This document shows, piece by piece, positions 44,349 through 54,676 of a stretch of 64,000 nt of DNA (position 1 is its first letter; each line of letters opens with the position of its first letter). Under the pieces are notes generated by a model. The model was not told where the DNA came from. It ran no database searches and worked only from the letters and a program-made list of their open reading frames with translations. The translations under genes were made by a program, and so were the position numbers. The stretch is taken from positions 1 through 64,000 of the forward strand of contig JBBIVX010000002.1 in the NCBI GenBank assembly GCA_037439465.1, written 5' to 3'. This DNA is from Parasulfuritortus sp037439465. GTDB taxonomy: Bacteria; Pseudomonadota; Gammaproteobacteria; Burkholderiales; Thiobacillaceae.

Positions 44349-47300
44349 TTCATCGGCAGCGGCGCCAGCAGGGCGGCTAGATCCGCCTCGCCGAATTTTT
44401 TCAGTGCCCCGGCATCCCCGGAGAGCACCCCGGCGGCGAGTTCGGCCTTCTTCTCCTGCAGGGCCAGTATCTTTTCCTCGATGCTGCCGGCCGCCACCAG
44501 CTTGTAGACGAAGACGTTCTTGGTCTGGCCGATGCGGTGGGCGCGGTCGGTGGCCTGGTTCTCCACCGCCGGGTTCCACCACGGGTCGAAGTGGATCACG
44601 GTGTCGGCGGCAGTGAGGTTGAGGCCGACGCCGCCGGCCTTGAGCGAGATCAGGAAGACCGGGACGACGCCTTCCTGGAAACCCTTGATGACGCCTTCGC
44701 GGTCAGCGGTGTCGCCGGTCAGGGTGGCGAAGGCGATCCCGGCCTGGCCGAGTTCCTTGGCGATCAGGGCCAGCATCGAGGTGAACTGGGAGAACACCAG
44801 CACCCTGCGCCCTTCCTCGACCAATTCCGGCAGCATGGCCATGAGCAGGTCGAGCTTGGCCCGCTCCTTGACCTTTTTGGCGGCGTCCAGTTTCAGCAGG
44901 CGCGGGTCGCAGCAGACCTGGCGCAGCTTGAGCAGGGCGTCGAGGATGACGATCTGGCTGCGGTTGAAGCCCCTGGCGGCGATCTCCTCGCGCACCCTCA
45001 GGTCCATGGCGCTGCGCACCGTTTCATAGAGGTCGCGCTGGCCGCCTTCGAGTTCGACCGTGCGCACGATCAGTGTCTTGGGCGGCAACTCACTGGCCAC
45101 GTCTTCCTTGCGCCGGCGCAGCATGAAGGGCCGGACGCGGGCAGCCAGCAGGTCGCGGCGCAGTGTATCGCCGTGTTTCTCGATGGGCGTGCGCCAGGTC
45201 CTGGCGAACGATTTGCTGTCGGCCATGAAGCCGGGCAGCAGGAAGTCGAACTGCGACCACAGCTCGCCCAGGTGGTTCTCCAGCGGCGTGCCGGTCAGGC
45301 ACAGGCGATGCCGCGCCTTGAGCGTGCGCACCACCTGGGCGGCCTGGCTGGCGGCGTTCTTCACCGTTTGCGCCTCGTCCAAGAGCAGCAGGTGGAATTC
45401 ATGCTTGGCCAGGGCCCCGGCGTCGCGCCAGAGCAAGGGGTAGGTGGTCAGGCAGACGTCACTCGCCGGGATCTCGGCGAAGCGCTCGGCGCGGTCCTTG
45501 CCGTGCAACGAAAGGACCTTGAGCGCGGGTGCGAAGCGTTCCGCCTCGCGCCGCCAGTTGAAGATCAGCGAGGTGGGCAGCACCACCAGCGCCGGCCGGT
45601 CGAGACGGCCGGCCTCCTTTTCCAGGAGCAGATGGGCCAGCGCCTGGGCGGTCTTGCCCAGGCCCATGTCGTCGGCCAGGATGCCGGCCAGTTCATGTTC
45701 GCGCAGGTATTGCAGCCAGGCCAGGCCCTCGCGCTGGTACGGGCGCAATTCGATGGCCAGCCCCTTGGGCGGCTTGATCGGCTTGACCCCGCCCAGCCCC
45801 TTGAGTTTGTCGGCCATGCGGCGCACCGCGTCGGCGCCCTTGAATCGCCAGCGCTTCATCTCGGTCAATTCGGCCAGCCGGGGGGCGTCCAGTTTCGATA
45901 CCCGCAGGCAGTTCGCGGGTTTGCCGTCGAACAGGTCGATCAGGGTCTTGGCGATGGGTTTCAGCCGCTCCGCCGGCACCCGCACGCGGGCGCCGTCCGG
46001 GGTTATGAGATCGATGGCGGTGTCGTCGGCCAGACGTTTGAGCTTGTCGGCATCGAGCCAGCGGTCGTCCTGCTGGAACAGGTGGTGCAGCAGCGGCGCC
46101 AGGGGCAGGCGCTTGCCCTCGACGACGATGCCCATGTCGAGGTTGAACCAGCCGTTTTCGCCCTCGCTGATCTCGCCGTCCCAGGTCTCCACTGCCAGTA
46201 CATGGTGGCGAAAACCGGGCGGTATGACGATCTCCCAGCCCGCCGCGCGCAGGGCGGGCACGGTGGTGCGCATGAAGATCGGCCAGGCCGCCTCGCTGGC
46301 CAGGCCGAAGAGTGGGGCGGCCGGGGCCGGCCCATGGAGATAAAGGGTGTACGTCGGCACGCGCATGAGGCCGTACTGGCCCAGTGCCTCGGCCAGGCGC
46401 TTTTCGCTTGCCGTCCGGCGTTTGACGCGCACGGTCTCGCCCGCCGGGGTGATGACGAATTCCGCCGTGCCATGGGCATCGACCGAAAGACCCGCATAGC
46501 TGAAACCGAGACTGGCGTAGTCGAACCGACGGGTGGCAACCGGGTAGTCGCGGTAACGGCCGATGCCGAAGACGTCGGCGGTGTGGAGGGTAAGCACCGG
46601 CGTGGGCTCGACGTCGATGACGGTGAGCGGTGGCACCGTCGGCCGCGGCAGGTCGGGCGCCAATTCGGCCAGCGCCCCCGCCACCACCGGCAGATCGGCC
46701 TCGGACAAGGCCGGCATGGTCAGTAGCCTGGCCAGGCTGCTGGCCGGGAAAGACAAGTCGAGTGGGCCGACCTCGGCGGCTTGCGGATCGATATACCAGG
46801 GGCTGGCGAGCGGGAGTATTTCCAGGCCGGCCGCGCCGCCGCTGACGACGCGGGGGGCGATGAGTCCGCCTTCCTGCCTGCTCCATCTGAGTTCGCCCTG
46901 GCGCGGCTCGCCGGCCGTGACTTTGCGGTAGGGCAAGGGGCCGAGCAACAGGCGGCCGCTGGCGAGCAGGCGTTCGAGGACGTCATTGCCCGTTTCGCCG
47001 CGCAAGAGGTATTCGCGGTGGGAGTGATCGCCGCGCCGGTTGGCCCAGAGCAGGCGCAGGAGGGCCAGATCGTGCTCACCGATGAAGGCGGGCGGCTGCA
47101 GCAGGGCGCGCTCGACGTTGTTCCAGTCCTTGAGCGCCTTGCCCGGACGGCCGTCGGCGCCCTGAAGGCCCTTGGCGAAGGACACGCCCCAGTCGCCGTC
47201 GTGGAGACGGCCGAGCAGATAGAACAGCACATCCTTTTGTGCCGCTTTCCGCCGGCCTGGCGCACTGCCCGTGACGGTCTGGCGAAAGTCCTCCAGCCAG

Positions 47301-47635
47301 CGCAGCACCGCCGGGTTGACCGTCGTCACCGCTTGGCCGCCATGGTGCCCGATCCGTACCCGCAGCACGGCGGCGGTATGTTTGCACAGCCAGCCGATGG
47401 GGCAACTGCAGCGGGCGCTGATGTGCACCTGGCCGTCGCGGGCGCGTTCGAAGGCGATGTGGACGGCATAGGGCTGACGCCGTGTGCCCTGTACCGTGGC
47501 GGCGATGGTGCCGCCGGAGACCTCCAGGATACGGACGGCAGCGAGATAGGCGTCCGATTTGGCCAGATCGGGGCCGTAGAACCAGCGTCGCAGATCGGCC
47601 TCGTCGTAAGGCGGGATTTCGGAGAGTACGGCCAT
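44345..47635 (-). CDS. SWI2/SNF2-family helicase with SWIM zinc finger
   Basis: 1096 residues. The N-terminal SWIM finger is C76-x-C78 ... C84-x-H86 (CSCPIGWLCKH). A long middle domain of bacterial SNF2-associated type follows. Then two RecA lobes: DDMGLGKT with K661, DEAQ box 753-756, LTGTPLENHLGELWS, and motif VI (QATDRAHRIGQTK). A dsDNA translocase, probably remodelling nucleoprotein or RNA polymerase complexes, as HepA/RapA-like proteins do; precise role unknown. Largest gene of the right half and first of a run of overlapping minus-strand genes (SNF2-ClC-MacA-ATPase-permease). Confidence 0.93.
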   Translation of the reverse strand: MAVLSEIPPYDEADLRRWFYGPDLAKSDAYLAAVRILEVSGGTIAATVQGTRRQPYAVHIAFERARDGQVHISARCSCPIGWLCKHTAAVLRVRIGHHGGQAVTTVNPAVLRWLEDFRQTVTGSAPGRRKAAQKDVLFYLLGRLHDGDWGVSFAKGLQGADGRPGKALKDWNNVERALLQPPAFIGEHDLALLRLLWANRRGDHSHREYLLRGETGNDVLERLLASGRLLLGPLPYRKVTAGEPRQGELRWSRQEGGLIAPRVVSGGAAGLEILPLASPWYIDPQAAEVGPLDLSFPASSLARLLTMPALSEADLPVVAGALAELAPDLPRPTVPPLTVIDVEPTPVLTLHTADVFGIGRYRDYPVATRRFDYASLGFSYAGLSVDAHGTAEFVITPAGETVRVKRRTASEKRLAEALGQYGLMRVPTYTLYLHGPAPAAPLFGLASEAAWPIFMRTTVPALRAAGWEIVIPPGFRHHVLAVETWDGEISEGENGWFNLDMGIVVEGKRLPLAPLLHHLFQQDDRWLDADKLKRLADDTAIDLITPDGARVRVPAERLKPIAKTLIDLFDGKPANCLRVSKLDAPRLAELTEMKRWRFKGADAVRRMADKLKGLGGVKPIKPPKGLAIELRPYQREGLAWLQYLREHELAGILADDMGLGKTAQALAHLLLEKEAGRLDRPALVVLPTSLIFNWRREAERFAPALKVLSLHGKDRAERFAEIPASDVCLTTYPLLWRDAGALAKHEFHLLLLDEAQTVKNAASQAAQVVRTLKARHRLCLTGTPLENHLGELWSQFDFLLPGFMADSKSFARTWRTPIEKHGDTLRRDLLAARVRPFMLRRRKEDVASELPPKTLIVRTVELEGGQRDLYETVRSAMDLRVREEIAARGFNRSQIVILDALLKLRQVCCDPRLLKLDAAKKVKERAKLDLLMAMLPELVEEGRRVLVFSQFTSMLALIAKELGQAGIAFATLTGDTADREGVIKGFQEGVVPVFLISLKAGGVGLNLTAADTVIHFDPWWNPAVENQATDRAHRIGQTKNVFVYKLVAAGSIEEKILALQEKKAELAAGVLSGDAGALKKFGEADLAALLAPLPMK

Positions 47636-47782
47636 GGAGTGCGGATGGACGGCGGCGGCGGCGCGGGAGGGGTGTCGATCGCGCCCATTTTAGCGTGAAA
47701 CCACCGCAGGCAACGGTACGCATGGTCTGTCCCCATGGGGTGGATGAGCTGTTCTTGTCCGGTTGTGCAACCGGGCTCGTGA

Positions 47783-47817
47783 AATGAAAAAGCCCGGCGG
47801 CGCGAGGCTGCCGGGCT
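47783..47817 (-). terminator. rho-independent terminator of thiC
   Basis: AGCCCGG...CCGGGCT (47791-47817) forms a long GC stem with a single wobble and a GCGAG loop, followed on the minus strand by TTTTTCATTTC. It lies 21 bp past the thiC stop. Confidence 0.88.
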
Positions 47818-47838
47818 GGTGTCTGACTCAGTGTGGCG

Positions 47839-49755
<1,917 letters not shown>

Positions 49756-49791
49756 GGTGCGCTCCTTGGGCGGGCAGGGGCGCGTTGGGCG

Positions 49792-49866
49792 CGCCTCCCT
49801 ACGCCGGCATGATCCGGATCAGGTGCAAAGGGTATTTCTCACTCCCCGGCGGGGAGACCCCTGGCG
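49792..49866 (-). ncRNA. TPP riboswitch (thi box) of thiC
   Basis: On the minus strand P1 is CGCC/GGCG at the ends. Between them are AGGGGTC, the GTGAGAAATACCC block of the pyrimidine arm, and TTTGCACCTGATCCGGATCATGCCGGCGTAGGGA in parts: ACCTGATC, GGATCATGCCGGCGTAGGGA. These are the signature elements of the THI element. The thiC start is 36 nt downstream, close enough for control of translation initiation, and no terminator hairpin is evident between them. Confidence 0.95.
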
Positions 49867-49927
49867 ATGTGCCCAAAGTAAAAGACTTGTAGAATAATTG
49901 CAAGTTGGTCAAACCCCTGGAGCCGTC

Positions 49928-50581
49928 ATGGACTACGAACACGCCCGCCATCTGATGATCGAACAGCAGATCCGCCCCTGGCAAGTGCTGGACCCGGTCG
50001 TTCTCGATCTGCTCGCCAGGGTGAAGCGGGAGGATTTCGTGCCCCCCGTCTACCGCTCGCTGGCCTTCATCGACATGGCCATCCCCCTCGGCCACGGCGC
50101 AACGATGTGGGAGCCCAAGCTGGAGGCGCGCGTCATCCAGGCGCTGGCGCTGAAGCGGAGTGACCGGGTGCTGGAGGTGGGCAGCGGCAGCGGGTATTTG
50201 ACGGCCCTGCTGGCCACCCTGGCGGATCGGGTGGTGAGCGTGGAGATCGACCCGGAACTCAAGGCCGAGGCCGAGTCCAAGCTGCAGGCCCATGGCCTGC
50301 AAAACGTCATCCTCAAGGTGGGCGATGCCGCCCGCGACTGGCCCGAGGACGGTAATTTCGACGTCATCGTGCTGACCGGTTCCAGCCCGATGCTGCCCGA
50401 GGCCTATCTCACCCGCCTCAACGCCGGCGGCCGCCTGTTCGCCGTGGTGGGCGAAGGCCCGGCCATGGCGGCCACGCTGGTGACCTGCGCCGGCAGCGGC
50501 GCCTGCCGGCGGGAAGTCTTGTTCGAGACTTCCGTGCCGGCCCTGCGCAACGCCCTGCAACCGGAGCGGTTCGAGTTCTGA
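49928..50581 (+). CDS. pcm: protein-L-isoaspartate O-methyltransferase-like protein
   Basis: 217 residues. Class I SAM-dependent methyltransferase that repairs isoaspartyl residues. N-terminal HLMIEQQIRPWQVLDP, then PRE-like PLGHGATMWEP, motif I VLEVGSGSGYLTALLA, acidic motif VVSVEID, and motif II-like FDVIVLTGSSPMLPEA. Like many betaproteobacterial members it lacks some PCMT active-loop residues, so activity is not certain. GGAG 6 bp before ATG 49928. Divergent from thiC; followed after 1 bp by the rhodanese gene. Confidence 0.88.
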   Translation: MDYEHARHLMIEQQIRPWQVLDPVVLDLLARVKREDFVPPVYRSLAFIDMAIPLGHGATMWEPKLEARVIQALALKRSDRVLEVGSGSGYLTALLATLADRVVSVEIDPELKAEAESKLQAHGLQNVILKVGDAARDWPEDGNFDVIVLTGSSPMLPEAYLTRLNAGGRLFAVVGEGPAMAATLVTCAGSGACRREVLFETSVPALRNALQPERFEF

Positions 50582-50582
50582 C

Positions 50583-50906
50583 GTGCGCCAGATAGGCCCG
50601 GCCGAACTGAAGGCCTGGCTGGACGACCCCGAGCGCGAGCGGCCCTGTCTGCTCGACGTGCGCGAGGCCTGGGAAGTCGAGCGCTGCCGCATCGCCGGGA
50701 CCGAGTGGGCACCCTTGCAAACCCTCCCCGCCCGGCTGGCCGAATTGAACCCGACGCGGGCGACCGTGGTCATCTGTCATCACGGCGTGCGCAGTTATCA
50801 CGCCGCCCGCTTTCTCGAACATAATGGCTTCAGCAACGTCGTCAACCTATCCGGAGGCGTGGACGCCTGGGCCAAGGCGGTTGACCCGGAGATGCCTACC
50901 TATTGA
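50583..50906 (+). CDS. single-domain rhodanese (sulfurtransferase)
   Basis: 107 residues from GTG 50583. One rhodanese domain with the CLLDVREAWEVE entry motif and the active-site loop C65-HHGVRS, followed by FSNVVNLSGGVDAWAK. GlpE/PspE-like size. No signal peptide, so cytoplasmic. This pcm-rhodanese-tolC order is frequent in betaproteobacteria. The sulfur acceptor is unknown. Confidence 0.93.
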   Translation: MRQIGPAELKAWLDDPERERPCLLDVREAWEVERCRIAGTEWAPLQTLPARLAELNPTRATVVICHHGVRSYHAARFLEHNGFSNVVNLSGGVDAWAKAVDPEMPTY

Positions 50907-50913
50907 GCGCAAA

Positions 50914-52224
50914 ATGAAGAAAATGATCATCCCTGTTATCGCCCTGGCCTTGTTCACCGGCGGCGCCAAGGCGGCCAATCTGACCGACGTCTACCGCGCG
51001 GCGAGAACGCATGATGCCGACTACGCCGCCGCCGTGGCCGCCTACAAGGCCGGCGTGGAGAGCCTGCCGCAGGGCAAGGCGCTGCTCTATCCCAGTCTCA
51101 ATCTCTCCGCCAGCGTCCGCCATGCCGACACCGATTACGCAAAGAGCGCCTCGCAAAGCTACAACTCGCATGGCTACGGTCTCGCCCTGGTGCAGCCGAT
51201 TTACCGCGAGCAGAACTTCGTGGCCCTGGAGCAGGCCAGGTTGCAGGTGGAGCGGGTGACCGCCCAGCTCAAGCTGGCCGAGCAGGGCCTCATCCTGCGC
51301 GTCGCCCAGGCCTATTTCGGCGTGCTCCTGGCGCAGGACAATCTGGCCACGGCCCAGGCCCAGAAGGCCGCCATCGCCGAACAACTGGCCCTGGCCAGGA
51401 AGAGCTTCGAGGTGGGGGCGGCCACCATCGTCGATACCCACGAGGCGCAGGCCCGTTTCGATGCCACCGCGGCGCAGGAGATCGCCGCCGGCAATGACCT
51501 GGAGGTGAAACGGCGCGTTCTCGAACGCCTCATCCAGGCCGAAGCGCCCAGGCTGGCCGCGCTCTCGGAGCGGGCGCGGGTGATCCTGCCGCAGCCCAAC
51601 GACATGGAAGAGTGGGTCAGGCAGGCCAGGGAATCGAGCCTCGCCGTGGCGGTGGCGCGGGCCGCGGCGGAAATCGCCCGGCGCGAGATCGAACGGCAGC
51701 GGGCGGGCCATCTGCCCACCCTGGACCTGGCGCTGGGCTACACCGACAACCGCAATGGCAGCGTCAGCGGTGTCGGCGGCGTCGGCGGCGTGGACAGCCA
51801 GAGCGCCACGATCGGTCTGGAGTTCGCCTGGAACCTGTATCAGGGCGGGGCGCAGCAATCGCGTATCCGCGAGGCGGTGGCCAATCAGGAAAAGGCCGGC
51901 TTCGAGCTAGAGAGCGCGCAAAGACAGGCCGCCCTCGACGCCCGCCAGGCCTTCCTCGGCGTACTGTCGGGCGACGCCAGCGTCAAGGCCCTGGAGCAGG
52001 CGGTGGTCTCCGCCGAGACCCAGTTGAAGTCCACCCGCCTGGGCCTGGAGGTCGGCGTGCGCACCGCCGCCGACGTGCTCAACGCCCAGCAACTCTTGTA
52101 TGCCACCCAGCGCGACTTGGCGGCGGCGCGCTACGCCGCCCTGACGAGCGGGCTCAACCTCAAGGCGGCAGCCGGGACGCTGGCCGAGGCCGACCTCGCG
52201 GCGCTGGACGCCCTCCTCAAATAA
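50914..52224 (+). CDS. tolC: TolC-family outer-membrane channel (type I secretion/efflux)
   Basis: 436 residues from ATG 50914. The signal peptide (hydrophobic 4-17) ends AKAAN. Two TolC repeats; the first opens NLTDVYRAARTHDADYAAA, typical of TolC/PrtF. YRAARTHD and WNLYQGGAQQSRIREA are family landmarks. It lies 7 bp after the rhodanese gene. As the stand-alone TolC it is likely shared by several tripartite systems, including the MacAB-type exporter here. Converges with waaA. Confidence 0.93.
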   Translation: MKKMIIPVIALALFTGGAKAANLTDVYRAARTHDADYAAAVAAYKAGVESLPQGKALLYPSLNLSASVRHADTDYAKSASQSYNSHGYGLALVQPIYREQNFVALEQARLQVERVTAQLKLAEQGLILRVAQAYFGVLLAQDNLATAQAQKAAIAEQLALARKSFEVGAATIVDTHEAQARFDATAAQEIAAGNDLEVKRRVLERLIQAEAPRLAALSERARVILPQPNDMEEWVRQARESSLAVAVARAAAEIARREIERQRAGHLPTLDLALGYTDNRNGSVSGVGGVGGVDSQSATIGLEFAWNLYQGGAQQSRIREAVANQEKAGFELESAQRQAALDARQAFLGVLSGDASVKALEQAVVSAETQLKSTRLGLEVGVRTAADVLNAQQLLYATQRDLAAARYAALTSGLNLKAAAGTLAEADLAALDALLK

Positions 52225-52231
52225 AAAACCG

Positions 52232-53485
52232 TCAGCGTCCCTGGGCCAGGGCCGGCTCCAGCAGGGCCATGACCTTGCCGGTGGCGCCCTTGTGCGCCTG
52301 GCTGAAGCGCCGGCCGGCCTCGGCCATGGCCCGGCGGGCGGCGGCATCCCCGTGCAGGCGCTGCACCGCCTGCGCCAGCGCCCCGGCGTCGGCCAGGCGC
52401 CAGGCGGCGCCCTGCGCCACGGCCGCCTCGGCCGCCGCGTGAAAATTCCAGGTATGGGGGCCGAAGAGCAGCGGGCAGCCGGCGGCGGCGGCCTCAATCA
52501 GGTTTTGCCCGCCGTAGGGCAGAAGGCTGCCGCCGATGAAAGCCACGTCGGCCGCGGCGTAGTAGGCCGCCATTTCACCCATGCTGTCGCCGAGGAAGGC
52601 TTCGGTCGCGGGACCGACGGATTCCCGCTGGCTGCGCCGCGCGAAATCGACACCGCGGCTGGCGAGCGCGGCGGCGACTTCGGCGAAACGTTGCGGATGG
52701 CGCGGCACGATCACCAGCAGCAGGTCGGGGATGCCCAGGCCGAGGCAGGCGTCGAGGATCAGCGCTTCCTCGCCTGCGCGCGTGCTGGCCGCAAGCAGGA
52801 CGAAACGGTTGGCGAACAGGCGGCGCAGCTCGAGCGCGCGGGTGGCCAGGTCGGCGGGCGGAGCGACATCGAATTTCAGGTTGCCGGTGACGCGCACGTT
52901 GCCGGCGCCGAGGGCGGCGAGGCGGGCCGCGTCCGCTTCGGTCTGGGCGGCGCTGCCGGCGAGCCGTGCCAGAGTGGGCCGCATCAGGCTGGGCAGGCGC
53001 CGGTAGCCGGCGGCCGAGCGTTCCGACAGACGCGCGTTGATGAGATAGATGGGCACGCCCCGGCGTTCGCAGGCGGCATAGAGATTGGGCCAGATCTCGG
53101 TCTCCATGAAGAGGCCGAGCATGGGGTGGCTGCGCCGCAGGAAGCGGTTGACCAGAAAGGGCAGGTCATAGGGCAGATAGGCCTGGTACACCGGCGTGGC
53201 GAAGGCGCCAGCGGCGGCCCGGCCGGTCGGTGTGGTATGGGTGAGCAGCAGGTGGCAATCCGGGCGCCGGGCGCGCAGGGCGGCGACCAGGGGCGCCGCC
53301 GCCCGCGTCTCGCCCACCGACACGGCATGCAGCCAGATCACCGGGCCGGGCGGCAGCTCGGGCAGGAAGCCCAGCCGCTCCCGCCAGTGGCGGCGATAGT
53401 CCGGCTGCCGCCGGCCCCGCCAGACCAGGTAGAGGAACAGTAGGGGCAGGATCGCCAGCCAGACCAGGGTGTAAAGGACGCGCAT
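52232..53485 (-). CDS. waaA: 3-deoxy-D-manno-octulosonic acid transferase
   Basis: 417 residues. Membrane-associated GT30 enzyme adding Kdo to lipid IVA. An N-terminal membrane helix (3-22) is followed by YRRHWRERLGFLP, the catalytic Glu motif HAVSVGETRAAAPL and FMETEIWPN. The C-terminal nucleotide-binding half contains FIGGSLLPYGGQNLIEAAAAG and GPHTWNF. Start ATG 53485 is 95 bp from the divergent epimerase gene. Shows that the organism makes Kdo-containing lipopolysaccharide. Confidence 0.96.
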   Translation of the reverse strand: MRVLYTLVWLAILPLLFLYLVWRGRRQPDYRRHWRERLGFLPELPPGPVIWLHAVSVGETRAAAPLVAALRARRPDCHLLLTHTTPTGRAAAGAFATPVYQAYLPYDLPFLVNRFLRRSHPMLGLFMETEIWPNLYAACERRGVPIYLINARLSERSAAGYRRLPSLMRPTLARLAGSAAQTEADAARLAALGAGNVRVTGNLKFDVAPPADLATRALELRRLFANRFVLLAASTRAGEEALILDACLGLGIPDLLLVIVPRHPQRFAEVAAALASRGVDFARRSQRESVGPATEAFLGDSMGEMAAYYAAADVAFIGGSLLPYGGQNLIEAAAAGCPLLFGPHTWNFHAAAEAAVAQGAAWRLADAGALAQAVQRLHGDAAARRAMAEAGRRFSQAHKGATGKVMALLEPALAQGR

Positions 53486-53550
53486 CCGGCAATTTTACTT
53501 GGCGAAGTGGCGCAGCGGCCATGGGCCGCCCCGTGGCGGGTGAAGTGGGC

Positions 53551-53556
53551 TAAAAT
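53551..53556 (+). promoter_or_regulatory. -10 element of the epimerase gene
   Basis: TAAAAT followed by GCCGGCC, 25 bp before the start codon; AGGAGG lies between. No clear -35. Same layout as the boxes at 4475 and 30227. Confidence 0.4.
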
Positions 53557-53580
53557 GCCGGCCACTGTCGAGGAGGGGGC

Positions 53581-54588
53581 ATGAAAGTTCTGATTACCGG
53601 GGCGGCGGGCTTCATCGGCATGCACGTCGCCCAGCTGCTGTTGGCGCGGGGCGACCGGGTGGTGGGGGTGGACAATCTCAATGATTATTACGATCCCGCC
53701 CTCAAACTGGCCCGCTTGCGGCGCCTTTCCGCGGCCGACGGTTTCCGTTTCGTGCAAGCCGACATCGCCGACCGCCTGGCCATGGAAGACCTGTTCGCCA
53801 GCGAGCGCTTCGACCGTGTCGTCAACCTGGCGGCCCAGCCGGGCGTGCGCTACTCGCTGAAGAATCCGCAGGCCTACATCCAGACCAATCTGGTCGGTTT
53901 CGGCAACATCCTCGAGGGCTGCCGCCACCACGGCGTGGCGCACCTGGTGTTCGCCTCCAGTTCGAGCGTCTACGGCGCCAATACCCGCATGCCTTTCTCG
54001 GTGCACGACAACGTCGATCACCCGGTCAGCCTCTATGCCGCCAGCAAGAAGGCCAACGAGCTGATGGCGCACAGCTACAGCCACCTCTATGGCCTGCCCG
54101 TCACCGGCCTCAGATACTTCACCGTCTATGGTCCCTGGGGCCGGCCGGACATGTCGCCCTGGCTGTTCACCTCGGCCATCCTGGAGGACCGCGCCATCGA
54201 TGTCTTCAACATGGGCCAGATGCAGCGCGACTTCACCTACATCGACGACATCGCCGCGGGCACGGTGCGGGTGCTCGACCGCATCGCCGCGCCCAACCCG
54301 GCCTTCGACCGTGCCGCCCCCGACCCCGCCTCCAGTTACGCCCCGTTCCGGGTCTACAACATCGGCAACCACGAGCCGGTGGCGCTGATGACCTTCATCG
54401 AGACCATCGAAGCGGCGCTGGGCAAGGTGGCGAAGAAAAACTTTCTGCCCATGCAGCCGGGCGACGTGGTGGCCACCTACGCCGACATCGAGGAGCTGAA
54501 GCGTGACACCGGCTTCGAGCCGAAGACGCCGCTGGCCGAGGGCATTGCCCGCTGGGTCGCCTGGTACCGGCAATATCATGGGGCGTGA
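53581..54588 (+). CDS. UDP-glucuronate 4-epimerase-like NAD-dependent epimerase
   Basis: 335 residues. Extended SDR fold: NAD-binding GAAGFIG (7-13), the DNLNDYYDPALKLARL stretch characteristic of UDP-glucuronate/UDP-galacturonate epimerases (WbnF/Cap1J/RkpK neighbours), catalytic Y152-xxx-K156 and RYFTVYGPWGRPDMSPW. It would supply UDP-galacturonate for surface polysaccharide. Strong GAGGAGG before ATG. Stands alone between waaA and the type II secretion operon. Confidence 0.9.
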   Translation: MKVLITGAAGFIGMHVAQLLLARGDRVVGVDNLNDYYDPALKLARLRRLSAADGFRFVQADIADRLAMEDLFASERFDRVVNLAAQPGVRYSLKNPQAYIQTNLVGFGNILEGCRHHGVAHLVFASSSSVYGANTRMPFSVHDNVDHPVSLYAASKKANELMAHSYSHLYGLPVTGLRYFTVYGPWGRPDMSPWLFTSAILEDRAIDVFNMGQMQRDFTYIDDIAAGTVRVLDRIAAPNPAFDRAAPDPASSYAPFRVYNIGNHEPVALMTFIETIEAALGKVAKKNFLPMQPGDVVATYADIEELKRDTGFEPKTPLAEGIARWVAWYRQYHGA

Positions 54589-54676
54589 GGTGGAACCCTG
54601 GCCAGGCGCATGGGTCTTCTTTGGGCGGCAGGGTTATCCTGCACCCCCTTTATAACCGGATAAGCGAGAAGCCGAC

